Source of the DNA: Salinibacter pepae | Lineage (GTDB): Bacteria; Bacteroidota; Rhodothermia; Rhodothermales; Salinibacteraceae | Reading direction: 5' to 3' | DNA: 64,000 nt | Assembly: GCF_947077775.1 (NCBI RefSeq) | Contig: NZ_CAMTTE010000001.1 | Span: 1,426,001-1,490,000, forward strand | In this document: positions 15,663-24,701 of the stretch, piece by piece | How the letters are laid out: each line of letters starts with the position of its first letter | Position numbering within the stretch: the stretch's first letter is position 1 | Made by a program: the position numbers and the translations under genes | Notes under the pieces: model-generated | The model's input: the letters and a program-made list of their open reading frames with translations, nothing else | What the model was told of the DNA's origin: nothing | Databases searched by the model: none

Positions 15663-17408
15663 TTACTCCAGGTGGTGATAGTCCAGTTCGTGCTCCTCGT
15701 CGACGGCCTGCTGGACGCGACGGGAGGGGCGGCCGGCCGTCTCCGTGTCGATCTCCATCCCGCCGTTGCCCGTGGGGAGGCTTCGGATGTTCTTTCGCCA
15801 GTCGGGATCTTTCGTGTCGTGGTCGGTGCGGGCGTGGGCGCCCCGCGACTCCGTCCGCTCCAGGGCGCCCCGCAGGATTGTCTCCGCCGTGGTGAACATG
15901 AAGCGCAGGTTCTGCGCCCGCTCGTAGCGGCGGCTCGTACGGTCGGCCTGGACCTGCAGGTCCTCAGCGTCGGTGCGGAGCCGCTGCAGCTTCCGGAGGC
16001 CGTTTAGGAGCCCATCCTCGTCGCGGAGAATGCCCGCGTGCTGCCACATCAGCCCCCGGAGCTGATCCACAATCTCGGCGGGGGTGTGCGTGCCCTCGGC
16101 GGCAGCGAGCGTGTCCTGGTTCGCCACGCGGTCCCGCACCGCCGCGTCGGAGAGCGACGGGCTCGTGCGGCTGCCCAGCGTCTCGGCGATGTGGTTCCCG
16201 GCGACCTGGCCGAAGACAACGGTCTCGATGAGCGAGTTGCCGCCCAGGCGGTTGGCCCCGTGCACGCCGGCCGTGCATTCGCCGACGGCGTAGAGGCCGT
16301 CGACCTGCGTCTGGGCCGTTTCGAAGTCGACCTCGATGCCGCCCATCGCGTAGTGGGCCGTCGGCGCCACCTCCATCGGCTCCTCGGTGATGTCGATCCC
16401 GTGCTCGGCAAACTCCTCCACCATGCGGGGGAGCCGGTCGTGAATGTAGTCGTCGTCGCGATGGGAAATGTCCAGCAGCACGGCGTCATCCTCCGTGCCC
16501 CGCCCCTCGCGGATCTCCTGCTCGTTGGCACGGGCCACAACGTCCCGGGCGTCCAGCTCCATCTGCGTCGGCGAGTAGCGCTCCATGAAGCGCTCGCCCT
16601 CCGTGTTGTAGAGCCGCCCGCCCTCCCCACGGACCGCCTCGGTGACAAGGTGCCCGGCCTCCGCCTCGGGCTTCACCTTCCCGGTGGGGTGAAACTGCAC
16701 GAACTCCATGTCGCGCAGCGGCACGCCGGCGTTGAACGCCAGGGCCTGCGCGTCGCCCGTGTTCTCGTCGGGCCGGGAGGAACTGCGGCGGTACAGCGAG
16801 GTGTGGCCGCCCGCCGCGATGACGACGGCGTCCGCGTCGAAGGCCACGGGCCGCCCCGCGTCCATGTCGAAGCCGACGGCCCCGGCGGCCTGCCCGCCCT
16901 CCACCATCAGGTCGGTGATGTATAGGTTCTCGCGGTACGGAATCTCCAGGTCCATCGCCTTCTGGACGAGCGTATCCATGAGGGCCTGCCCGGTGCGGTC
17001 GCCCACGAAGCAGGTGCGACGGAAGGACTGGGCGCCGAAGTAGCGCTGGTTGATCTTGCCCTCGTCGGTCCGGTCGAACTCCATGCCCCATTCCGCGAGC
17101 TCTCGGATGCGGTCCGGCGCCCGCTTGCAGAGCGTCTCGACGGCCGTGGGGTCGTTCACGAAGTGCCCCTCGTCGAGGGTGTCGGCGGCGTGAATCTCCC
17201 ACCGGTCCTCGGGGTCGAGGCTGCCGAGGGAGGCGTTGATGCCGCCCGCCGCCCAGATGGTGTGGGCGTCCCCGTGGGCGCGCTTGCCCAGGACGAGGCA
17301 GTCGACTCCCTGTTCGGCCAGCTCAATGCTGGTGCGGAGCCCAGCCCCGCCGGCCCCAATGATGAGAACACTCGTGGATACGGTCTCGGGGGTGGAAACG
17401 GTGCTCAT
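15663..17408 (-). CDS. Succinate dehydrogenase/fumarate reductase-type flavoprotein
   Basis: A 581-residue flavoprotein of the SdhA/FrdA/NadB family. The FAD motif VLIIGAGGAGLRTSIEL starts near residue 14. The segment AHTIWAAGGINASLG holds the His that carries covalent FAD in SdhA and FrdA, which NadB lacks, favouring dicarboxylate oxidation or reduction over aspartate oxidase. HPTG, LVTEAVRGEGG, RDVVARA, HYAMGG and GECTAGVHGANRLGGNSL are substrate- and FAD-site signatures. Start 17408 is chosen because the Rossmann motif follows closely. No iron-sulfur or membrane-anchor subunit gene is present in the window, so it is either an orphan subunit or a soluble fumarate reductase-like enzyme. A haloarchaeal-like overall character is an impression only. 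Confidence 0.82.
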   Translation of the reverse strand: MSTVSTPETVSTSVLIIGAGGAGLRTSIELAEQGVDCLVLGKRAHGDAHTIWAAGGINASLGSLDPEDRWEIHAADTLDEGHFVNDPTAVETLCKRAPDRIRELAEWGMEFDRTDEGKINQRYFGAQSFRRTCFVGDRTGQALMDTLVQKAMDLEIPYRENLYITDLMVEGGQAAGAVGFDMDAGRPVAFDADAVVIAAGGHTSLYRRSSSRPDENTGDAQALAFNAGVPLRDMEFVQFHPTGKVKPEAEAGHLVTEAVRGEGGRLYNTEGERFMERYSPTQMELDARDVVARANEQEIREGRGTEDDAVLLDISHRDDDYIHDRLPRMVEEFAEHGIDITEEPMEVAPTAHYAMGGIEVDFETAQTQVDGLYAVGECTAGVHGANRLGGNSLIETVVFGQVAGNHIAETLGSRTSPSLSDAAVRDRVANQDTLAAAEGTHTPAEIVDQLRGLMWQHAGILRDEDGLLNGLRKLQRLRTDAEDLQVQADRTSRRYERAQNLRFMFTTAETILRGALERTESRGAHARTDHDTKDPDWRKNIRSLPTGNGGMEIDTETAGRPSRRVQQAVDEEHELDYHHLE

Positions 17409-17617
17409 AGAACGTGCTCTGGTCGTGCATTTGCTTGCTAACACTGCCACAACGGACGAGGGGGCAGGCGGTATTCTTTATTTTCTGCTACGACTGAGGA
17501 ATAGAAAGAACGTAACAGCTGTGGCGATCTCGTTTGCAGAAGCTGCGCCGCGCGCAGGCGCCAGCGGAGGGCCGGCGTCCGTCCCCACGTCTACCACTGA
17601 GCGAGGGGTGCGGAGGC

Positions 17618-18418
17618 CTACACCTCGACGACCAGGTCGGCCCGGAAGCCGGGGTTCTCGTCGTCGTGCCCCTGCGGATTGGACAGCACCCGCGTGCCGC
17701 CGAGCCGATAGTCGAAGGAGGCATGGACGTGCCCGTGGACCCAGAGCGCCGCGCCGGAGGCCTCAACGAGCGGCCCCCGGCGGGCCACGAAGGCGGCGCT
17801 GGTGAGGCTGTCGGCGTATCGCGGGTCCACGGACCGGCGCGACGGGGGGTGGTGGGTCAGCACCACCGTCGCCCGTGCACCGGACGGCGGTTCCGCAAAG
17901 CGGGCCCGCAGCCACCGGATCGACGTCTGATGAACGCGCGCCGTGTCTCGGGGCCGGAGCGCACGGCGGGCGCGGAGCAGGTGGATGCGCCGGTAGTCGT
18001 CCACGTTGGCCCGGCAGGCCCGCATCGCACGGGCCCGCCGCCCCTCGAACAGGGCAAAGTCCGTCCACAAGGTGCATCCCAGAATCCGGAGGTCCCCGAG
18101 CATAATCTCGTCCCGTTCGAGGAAATACACTCCGTCTGGCGTTGCGTCGCCACGGGCCGCGGCGGACGGGTCGTCGGCGGCGCGTCGCAGCGCGGGGCGC
18201 GTCGCATCGAGGCAGCCGTCGTAGTACTCGTGGTTTCCCGCCACACACACGACCGGGCGCTCCGGAAACGTGGCCCGCATCCATCGGATGGCCTCCGGTC
18301 CTCGGTGGGTATCGCCCGCCATGAGAATGGCGTCGGCGGGCGGGTCGGCGGCCCGGCGGCACAGGTCGGGCGGGCCGTGGTCTCGGATGTGGACGTCACT
18401 GAGGATGCGGAGGCGCAT
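17618..18418 (-). CDS. Calcineurin-like metallophosphoesterase
   Basis: A 266-residue member of the metallophosphoesterase superfamily. The dimetal ligands appear in order: ILSDVHIRD (D8, H10), MAGDTH (near 33-38), GNHEYYDG (near 61-68), THHPPS, and GHVHASFDY near the C-terminus. This set is complete for an active enzyme. The family covers phosphodiesterases, phosphoprotein phosphatases and nucleases, and the substrate is not predictable. The gene reads leftward and is separated from the SdhA-type gene by about 200 AT-richer bases. Confidence 0.88.
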   Translation of the reverse strand: MRLRILSDVHIRDHGPPDLCRRAADPPADAILMAGDTHRGPEAIRWMRATFPERPVVCVAGNHEYYDGCLDATRPALRRAADDPSAAARGDATPDGVYFLERDEIMLGDLRILGCTLWTDFALFEGRRARAMRACRANVDDYRRIHLLRARRALRPRDTARVHQTSIRWLRARFAEPPSGARATVVLTHHPPSRRSVDPRYADSLTSAAFVARRGPLVEASGAALWVHGHVHASFDYRLGGTRVLSNPQGHDDENPGFRADLVVEV

Positions 18419-19072
18419 TGGCAGGAGAACTCCTTGAGCACAAATTGCAATGGGCGCACGTCATAAAAGGGCACGGGGACGCGCCTCCGACTTTCCCGAG
18501 CGCACCCGGGGCAAGGAAACGGTGGGGACCGCCCTCCCGGCAGTGGAGCCCCCCTCGCCCCCCTCACGGACCGGCGCTCCGTCTCAGACCGCCTTTTCCT
18601 TCGCTCCCCCGGAGGAAGGTGTGTCGCCACCTCGTGCGACGGTGGCGCTGCCCGTGAGGAGTCAGCCGCCCCGAAGAGAAGAACGGTCTCTCTCCCCCTG
18701 GGCCGCCGGCGGACGGCAACCCGGGCCTTGCCCGACTCAAGCCGGCGAATGCGGACGCTCTGGGACCGGGCATGAACGGCGATCGCGGAGACGCTCCGCG
18801 CAGAGCAGGGCCCCGTGTATCGACTCGGCGCGTCATCCCGACGGCCCATCGCGCTGGGGGCCCGGTTGGTCTCGGGCCCCGAACCCGTAGGCCGACCAGC
18901 CGATCTGAATCGGTGCCCCAATGGGAAATGCTCCGGCGAAAGCCCTCCGGAAAGCACCTGCGTAGTGAGCTCCTCTGAGGTGCGGATTCTCTCGAACGTG
19001 TCGACCGGTTCAGTCATGCGTTCTTTCGGTTCGGGTGCAGATGGGCCCGGCACAAGTGCTCGCGTCTCCACG
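18419..19072. other. Long gap between divergent genes, with a possible small ORF or gene remnant
   Basis: This 654-base region lies between the phosphoesterase and the thioredoxin-like gene. Frames in it are mostly Arg/Pro/Ser-rich shadows. One exception starts on the minus strand at 19017: about 40 codons (MTEPVDTFERIRTSEELTTQ and onward to LSPEHFPLGHRF) look like coding sequence, after which the frame becomes Arg-rich and degenerate. It could be a short gene or a decayed 5' end. No repeat or RNA was recognised. Confidence 0.4.
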
Positions 19073-20068
19073 ATGCATCCCGTCCTGCTTCTGGCGGTCG
19101 GCCTGGCGCTTCTGGCGGGAGGGGCCCGCCCGGCTCCCGTCCAGTCACAGGATACAGTTCGGGTGGCCGGGACCGTGCTTGCCCCCGACGACGCGGCGCA
19201 GGCGCGGCGGCTTCTGCGGGCGAAGCTCGGCCCGACCTCTCGCCACTGGACGCGGCTCCAGGACTCCACCAAACGCTTCGCGGCGGCCAGGGCCGCCTTT
19301 CAGATTGGCCGCGTGGCCTATCCCCGCGCCTGGTCCGACTCGGTGCTGATGTTTCTCCGCGAGGCGGGAACCCGACACCCCGATCCGGCGGTGCGGGCGG
19401 AGTTTCTCTTCGGGGGGCTTCAGGTCGCCGCCGCCGCCGAGCGGGGAGAGACACAAGACCAGTTCTACAGGCGCCTCACCGACGGCCACGAGGACGCCCA
19501 CTACGCCACGAAGGCCCGGCGCCTTTTTGATCCTGACAGTCAGATCCAGGCCGGAAAGCCGCTCCCGGACTTCGAGATTCCGGCCCTCTCAGCCCCGACG
19601 GCCCCCTATACGAAGCGCGATTTCGAAGGCCAGACCGTCCTGATCGATATCTGGGGCACGTGGTGCGGGCCTTGCATCCGGGCGATGCCACACCTTCACG
19701 AGGCCTATCGGACGCACGGCGGAGAGGACTTCACCATCCTCAGCGTTGCATTGCGGGACACCCGAAAGGCCGTAAAGCAATTTCGGGCCCACAAGTGGGA
19801 GATGCCCTGGGACCACGCCTTCGTGCCGAAGGGAAGCGACCTGCAGAAGAAGCTGCGGGACCGGTTCGACATCCGGGGACTCCCGGCAACCATTTTGGTC
19901 GGGCCCGACGGGCAAATTCTGCGCGTACACCGCGGGGTCGGGAGCGGGAAGAAAATGGCCCGGGCGATCTCGGAGGTCCTGGCTCAGGATCCCGGCTCGG
20001 AAAACGCCCCTTCGGAAGGCGCCGACTCAGAAGACACCAGCGGACAGGAATCGAACTCGTCCCTGTAG
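19073..20068 (+). CDS. Exported TlpA-like thioredoxin-domain protein
   Basis: A 331-residue protein for the periplasm or outer face. Starting at 19073 gives a signal peptide (MHPVLLLAVGLALLAGGARP); an upstream ATG at 19016 would add 19 residues and spoil it. Residues about 35-160 are helical and of unknown type. The C-terminal half is a TlpA/ResA-like thioredoxin fold: KPLPDFEIPAL opens the domain, the redox site is WGTWCGPCIRAMP, and the cis-Pro region is RGLPATILVGPDG. Such proteins reduce disulfides in exported proteins, often during cytochrome c maturation. The last 30 residues are acidic and disordered. Confidence 0.85.
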   Translation: MHPVLLLAVGLALLAGGARPAPVQSQDTVRVAGTVLAPDDAAQARRLLRAKLGPTSRHWTRLQDSTKRFAAARAAFQIGRVAYPRAWSDSVLMFLREAGTRHPDPAVRAEFLFGGLQVAAAAERGETQDQFYRRLTDGHEDAHYATKARRLFDPDSQIQAGKPLPDFEIPALSAPTAPYTKRDFEGQTVLIDIWGTWCGPCIRAMPHLHEAYRTHGGEDFTILSVALRDTRKAVKQFRAHKWEMPWDHAFVPKGSDLQKKLRDRFDIRGLPATILVGPDGQILRVHRGVGSGKKMARAISEVLAQDPGSENAPSEGADSEDTSGQESNSSL

Positions 20069-20223
20069 ACCGGCCGTTTAGGGCCCCGAGGGCTTGCCTT
20101 GACACGGACGTGGCACGTGCCGGGCACGCCCGTGATGCCCCTGGCATGTCCTCCCTCACCGGTTTCTGCACCGGAGGCCGAGCAAACACCCTTCACGCAC
20201 TCTCCTCTTCTTCCCACCTCGCC

Positions 20224-21045
20224 ATGAGCCGACTGCTCCTCCGATGTGTTCTTGCGCTTTTCTTCGCGGCCGTCCTTTCCGCGGCGGCGACCGTCCCGGC
20301 GGCGGCCCAGGGGCCGGACGGACCGTCGGGCGACACGGGCGGATTTGAGAAAATCGACGGCACGAAGCTGGCGCCCGCCACGCTCTCCTACGACGCCACG
20401 ATGAAAATAGACGGCCGGTCCCGGGCTCTCTCCTCGACGCAGACCTTCACCCCGACCTCTACCGGCGGGGCCGACACCTGGACGCTCGTAAACGAGATTG
20501 AGACCCCTGGGGGCCTCCGTACCGACTCCCTAATCGTAGATCGCTCCTCACTGCTTCCCATCTCGCGGCACCTCCGCGGTCGGGTCGTGATGGACCTCGC
20601 CTACACCGGCCCTTCCACGGCGGGCGGGATGGAGGCCTCCGGCACCATGAAGCGCCGGGGCCAGTCGAAACCGATCCGCAAGGACCTGGACAGCCCAACC
20701 CTTGCGGGAGGCGTTCACGACGTCGTTGCCCTCGGCGCGATGCCGCTGGAGCCCGGCTTCCGGGCGGCGCTCCGAGTCTTCTCTCCGCAGGACCAGTCGG
20801 TGAAGCGGGCCGAATTCGAGGTGACCGGCACGGAGACGGTCGAGACGCCCGCCGGCACGTTCGAGACCTACGTAGTCGACCTGAACGTCGGCGGCGGATA
20901 CATCACCGGCACCGTCCACCTCCGCAAGACGGCGCCCCGTTACTACGTCAAGTGGGCGACGGAGGTGACCACGGGCCAAGGCCCCCGCACAATCCGTCAA
21001 ACCCTGTCGTCGATGGAGATGCAAGCGTCCCCGGATGCCAAGTAG
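20224..21045 (+). CDS. Exported DUF3108-like protein
   Basis: A 273-residue exported protein. The signal peptide runs to AAAQG near residue 29. The rest is beta-rich: LSYDATMKIDGRSRALSS, then SLIVDRSSLLPISRHLRGR, and late ETPAGTFETYVVDLN and TAPRYYVKWAT. This order resembles DUF3108-type periplasmic beta-barrel proteins, but I rate that as a resemblance rather than a firm match. The ATG at 20224 is preferred over the longer frame because of the signal peptide. It follows the thioredoxin-like gene on the same strand after 155 bases. Confidence 0.65.
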   Translation: MSRLLLRCVLALFFAAVLSAAATVPAAAQGPDGPSGDTGGFEKIDGTKLAPATLSYDATMKIDGRSRALSSTQTFTPTSTGGADTWTLVNEIETPGGLRTDSLIVDRSSLLPISRHLRGRVVMDLAYTGPSTAGGMEASGTMKRRGQSKPIRKDLDSPTLAGGVHDVVALGAMPLEPGFRAALRVFSPQDQSVKRAEFEVTGTETVETPAGTFETYVVDLNVGGGYITGTVHLRKTAPRYYVKWATEVTTGQGPRTIRQTLSSMEMQASPDAK

Positions 21046-21083
21046 GACGGTCGCTGAACCATGCCCAACCGCATGCCCCCTAC

Positions 21084-22505
21084 CTACGGCCCCCGATCCG
21101 GCTTGAAGGCCTCCGCCGCCGCTGCATCGTCCGGCCCCACCGTGCCGCGGGCCGCCTTCCGAAGGGCCGCCGCCCGGTGCAGGTCGCCGCGCACCATCAC
21201 CCACTCGACGTTGCGGGTATTTCGGATGTCCGCCAGCGGGTTCCCGCGCACGACGAACAGGTCCGCCCACTTGCCCACCGCCAGGGTGCCGAGCCGGTCG
21301 CCCCTCCCGACGGCCCGCGCCCCGTTGATCGTGGCGATGCGGAGCGCCGCGGCCTCCGGGATGCCCGCCCGCACGAAGGCCTGCAGCTCTCGGTGCACGC
21401 CGAAGGGCGCCAGGTACTCGCCCCAGCTCGGGTGGTCGGTGCCCAGCGTGATGAGGTCGCCGCCCCCGGCCTCGTAGAAGGCCTTGATGCGGTCGAGCTT
21501 CAGCTCAAAGATCCGCTGGAAGCGCGGGACGGGCGCCTGGTACTCCTCTTCCGCGAGCGCGGCCCGCAGGTACGGCGTGAAATACTGCTGGGCGTCCGGC
21601 CAGTCGGCGTAGACGTCGGACTCGCGCGTGCCGTAGTAGCCGTACGCCGAGATGGTGGCGTCGAAGTAGACGTTGTGCTCCCGGAAGTGCTGCGCGATTC
21701 GGTCGAAGGCCGGGGCGTTGGGCGTGGCGGTGGGCAGCGCGTCGTAGGCCCCGGCGGTGTCGGGCAGCTGGGCGCCGCCCAGGAAGTGTTCGACGCGGTC
21801 GATGCCCATGTCGATGGCGGTGCGCGGGTTGACGCTCTGCCCATAGCCGGAGCCAAGGTGGCCCGTCACGGTGGCGCCGTGCCGGTGCGCCTGATCGATG
21901 AGGGCACGGAGGAGCGCTGCCCGCATCCGCTTCGCCTTGAAGTGCTCCACCCCGCGGGCCGCCCACCGGTCCACCTCCCGGCGAATGCTGGCGGGCGTAC
22001 GGGTCGTGTCCCAGCCGGGCCGCGCCTTGCCAAAGTAGGGGCCGGACGTGAGTATGCGCGGCCCGATCCGGTCGCCGCGCTCAATGGCCCGCCGGACGCG
22101 GCGCATCTTTTCCGGCTGCATCTCCCCCGCGGTAAACGTGGTGGTGGCGCCGTTGGCGAGGTACAGCAGCGGGTAGCCCTCCGTCTCCTCCACGCGCCCC
22201 GCCCCAAAGAAGTCGACCGCGTAGTGCGCGTGCAGGTCGACGAGCCCCGGCAGGATGACGTGGTCGGGCCCGAGCCGCACGAGCCGCGCCCCGGTCGTGT
22301 CGAGGGACGTCGCGCCCCGGTCCACGATTTTGCCGGCCCGCACGACAATGCCCGGATTGTCCGTGAGGGTCGTGTCCGTGGCGTCGAACAGCTGTCCCCC
22401 GCGGAGAACCGTCGTGTGCTGGGACCGGGCCGTTTCCAGCCCGACGCCGCCCACCAGGAGAATGCACAAAAGAGCGACAGGTGGGCGGATACGGACGGGC
22501 GTCAT
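21084..22505 (-). CDS. Exported amidohydrolase-superfamily enzyme
   Basis: A 473-residue metal-dependent hydrolase with a signal peptide (MTPVRIRPPVALLCILLVGG). The amidohydrolase core has HxH in LPGLVDLHAHYAVD, a second His in TVTGHLGSGYG, another in RVEHFLGG, and the late Asp in LGTDHPSWGEY. This is the imidazolonepropionase/prolidase-like branch. GKIVDRGA and LPGL are the usual beta-sandwich features around it. The substrate, perhaps a dipeptide or cyclic amide, is unknown. The start at 22505 is chosen for the signal peptide. It converges with the DUF3108-like gene across 38 bases. Confidence 0.85.
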   Translation of the reverse strand: MTPVRIRPPVALLCILLVGGVGLETARSQHTTVLRGGQLFDATDTTLTDNPGIVVRAGKIVDRGATSLDTTGARLVRLGPDHVILPGLVDLHAHYAVDFFGAGRVEETEGYPLLYLANGATTTFTAGEMQPEKMRRVRRAIERGDRIGPRILTSGPYFGKARPGWDTTRTPASIRREVDRWAARGVEHFKAKRMRAALLRALIDQAHRHGATVTGHLGSGYGQSVNPRTAIDMGIDRVEHFLGGAQLPDTAGAYDALPTATPNAPAFDRIAQHFREHNVYFDATISAYGYYGTRESDVYADWPDAQQYFTPYLRAALAEEEYQAPVPRFQRIFELKLDRIKAFYEAGGGDLITLGTDHPSWGEYLAPFGVHRELQAFVRAGIPEAAALRIATINGARAVGRGDRLGTLAVGKWADLFVVRGNPLADIRNTRNVEWVMVRGDLHRAAALRKAARGTVGPDDAAAAEAFKPDRGP

Positions 22506-22589
22506 GGGGGCGGCGGGGACCGATGGGCAGACAACACATGCACGCCACGGAACGGATCTCGTCGGCGCCAACGTTCCCCCAAACAGCAA

Positions 22590-22615
22590 AGGCCCGCTCC
22601 AGGTCGGAGCGAGCC
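22590..22615 (-). terminator. Intrinsic terminator after the cold-shock gene
   Basis: On the minus strand a GC-rich 11-base stem (AGGCTCGCTCC with GGAGCGGGCCT, one G-T pair) and 4-base loop is followed by TTGCTGTTT. It lies about 58 bases after the cold-shock stop codon. The placement and T-rich tail fit a Rho-independent terminator. Confidence 0.7.
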
Positions 22616-22673
22616 TCTACGTCTGCTACCAAATGGCAGTGCGTCTCAAGCCGTCGAGACGCTTCGGGCGCCG

Positions 22674-22901
22674 TTACAGCGCACCACTGGTCTCGTCGGC
22701 CGGGGCAGCGTTGAGGGCGCTGAGGCCCTTCTCCGTCTGCTCCGTCTCGTACTCAATGGTCTGACCCTCTCGGAGGTCTTCGCCGGAGGTCATGCCCGAA
22801 ATGTTGTTTGCGTGGAGGAAAACGTCCTCGCTCCCGTCGAGGGGCTCGATGAAGCCGAATCCGCGGGAGGTATCGAAAAACTTAAGCTTACCCTTTTCCA
22901 T
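22674..22901 (-). CDS. Cold-shock domain protein (CspA family)
   Basis: A 75-residue single OB-fold nucleic-acid chaperone. RNP1 is seen as GFGFIEP (residues 14-20) and RNP2 as DVFLHANNI (26-34), preceded by KGKLKFFD. Later residues are acidic (GEDLREGQTIEYETEQTEKG), consistent with halophilic adaptation. Such proteins melt RNA structure and are often induced by stress. About 200 bases of non-coding sequence precede it, which may include a structured leader, though I cannot identify one. An intrinsic terminator follows. Confidence 0.93.
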   Translation of the reverse strand: MEKGKLKFFDTSRGFGFIEPLDGSEDVFLHANNISGMTSGEDLREGQTIEYETEQTEKGLSALNAAPADETSGAL

Positions 22902-23106
22902 GTAGGTATACCTAATCTATGTTTGGAATGCCTCACCTCTGGGTGACGACCCGGCAGCGAGGGGAATTCCGTCTCGGCAGAGTCACACTGTGTGATGACG
23001 CGTATTTGATGTGAAGGCTACACCTGCCAGTCCACTCGCAGTTCCCTGAGGGAAACGCCCGTGCTCCGTATTCACGGAGTCGCCTTCTTTCCCCACCGCC
23101 CCGCGG

Positions 23107-24588
23107 TCAGCCGCTCGCGTACTCCCGCACCCCGGCAGACTCGACCATCAGGTCGAAGAGGTCCGTGTTGCGGGTAAACGAGCCAATCACTTCGCTGCCC
23201 GGGCCCAGGGCGGCCAGCTGCACGTAGTCGGACGTGTGGTCGCCCCCCAGCCAGTTGACGGACGTGTAATTGGCCTGGATGGCCCCGAGCAGCAGGTCGG
23301 GGGCGCTCTTTTCGCGGTAGGCCGCCTGGTACTCGCCCCGCAGCGCGTCCTGGAGGAGCTCCGCCTCGTCGCGGCGGATGGGAAACTGCCACGCCTCCTC
23401 CACGCGGTCCTGTATTTGTCGGTAGGTGCTGTTCGCGTCGAGCTCCGAGAGGACCCAGCTGTTGGTGTACTGGAAGCCCGCGACCCGGTCGAACATCGGG
23501 TTCGACTGGTTGTAGCGGTCGCCGGCGGCGTTGATGCCGGGGTTGGCGTTGCCGTGGTCGGTGGTGATGATGACGAGCGTGTCGTCGCGCCCCTCGACGA
23601 ACTCGAGCACGCGCCCGATGGCACGGTCGAACTCGATCTGGTCGTAGATGAGGCCGCCCGTGTCGTCCTCGTGGGCCGCGTGGTCCACGCGTCCCCCTTC
23701 AATCTGAAGGAGGAACCCGTCGTCGTTCCGGTCGAGGCGCTGGAGGGCTGCGTCGGTCATTTCGGGAAGGCGCGGCACCTGCTGCTGGTGCGACGGGATG
23801 TTCTGGTGATCGAGGACGTAGGGGAGGTGGGTGTCGTAGAACGTGCCCAAGAACGCCCCGTCATGGCCCCAGTAGCTCAGGTCCTGTTTCGACCGGGCGA
23901 CCGTGTAGCCCTTGTCCGCGAAGTGCTGGTGCAGGTCCGTCCCGTCGCCGCGGTGGTCGGGATCGAAGTGGCGGGCGCCGCCCCCCATGAGCACATCGTA
24001 CTCGCGCTCCAGGTACTGCGCCGCAATCTTGTCCTCGCTCCACCGCTCGGGCATGTTGATCCCGAAGCCCGCCGGGGTGGCGTGGGTAATGCGGGTGGTG
24101 GTGACGAGGCCCGTGCCCCGCCCCGCGTCGCGGAAGATCTCGAGGATCGTCCGGTACTTCTCCCCGTCCTGGCTCATGTTGAGCGTCTCGTTGAACACGC
24201 GGTGGCCCGAGCCCCAAGAGGAGGCCCCCGCCGCGGAACCGGTGACGACCGAGTTGGCGGCGGCCATGTCCATCAGGCCGTGCCGCACGCGGCCCTCCTC
24301 GTAGAGACGGAGCCAATTCGACCGCCGCCCCTCGTGCCGCCGGAGGTGCAGGTCCGCCATCGTAAGCGTGCCGGCACTCATGCCGTCGCTAACCAGAAAG
24401 ATGACGTTCTTGGCGTCGCCCGGGGCCTCAACGTTCGAGACGTCGGTGCGGGCCTGCCCGCGGGCCGTGCCGGCCATGCCGCCGGTGCCGAGGGCAAGGG
24501 CGCCGAGGGCCCCGGTCTTCAAAAAGTCGCGGCGGGAGGGCGCGTCGTCGGACGCAGCGGCGAGGCGATCGTGGTACGTGTCACTCAC
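23107..24588 (-). CDS. Tat-exported alkaline phosphatase (PhoA family)
   Basis: A 493-residue secreted phosphomonoesterase. The N-terminus holds a twin-arginine signal, SRRDFLKTGALGALALG (18-34), so the enzyme is exported folded and probably metal-loaded. FLVSDGMSAG carries the first metal Asp, VVTGSAAGASSWGSG the catalytic Ser region, and IITTDHGNANPG a late metal site; LQIEGGRVDHAAHEDD is also typical. No in-frame ATG lies near the domain; GTG at 24588, giving VSDTYHDRL, is the likely start, since the only upstream ATG would overlap the FetB-like gene. It follows that gene by 113 bases. Confidence 0.88.
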   Translation of the reverse strand: MSDTYHDRLAAASDDAPSRRDFLKTGALGALALGTGGMAGTARGQARTDVSNVEAPGDAKNVIFLVSDGMSAGTLTMADLHLRRHEGRRSNWLRLYEEGRVRHGLMDMAAANSVVTGSAAGASSWGSGHRVFNETLNMSQDGEKYRTILEIFRDAGRGTGLVTTTRITHATPAGFGINMPERWSEDKIAAQYLEREYDVLMGGGARHFDPDHRGDGTDLHQHFADKGYTVARSKQDLSYWGHDGAFLGTFYDTHLPYVLDHQNIPSHQQQVPRLPEMTDAALQRLDRNDDGFLLQIEGGRVDHAAHEDDTGGLIYDQIEFDRAIGRVLEFVEGRDDTLVIITTDHGNANPGINAAGDRYNQSNPMFDRVAGFQYTNSWVLSELDANSTYRQIQDRVEEAWQFPIRRDEAELLQDALRGEYQAAYREKSAPDLLLGAIQANYTSVNWLGGDHTSDYVQLAALGPGSEVIGSFTRNTDLFDLMVESAGVREYASG

Positions 24589-24701
24589 GACGGAAGCGGG
24601 GGGCTTGGGTGGGAAAACGAGAAGGCACAATACGAAAACCAACGGAGAGCCCAAAGATCCCTGCCCCGCCGACGGCGACGCATTACCAAAGGATGATTTC
24701 T

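Noticed and set aside
15663-17408. L-aspartate oxidase (NadB) call for the flavoprotein
   Set aside because: The His for covalent FAD attachment is present in AHTIWAAGG, which NadB lacks.
20952-22946. Long plus-strand open frame of 664 codons
   Set aside because: It overlaps the amidohydrolase and cold-shock genes on the other strand and has only Arg/Pro/Val-rich composition.
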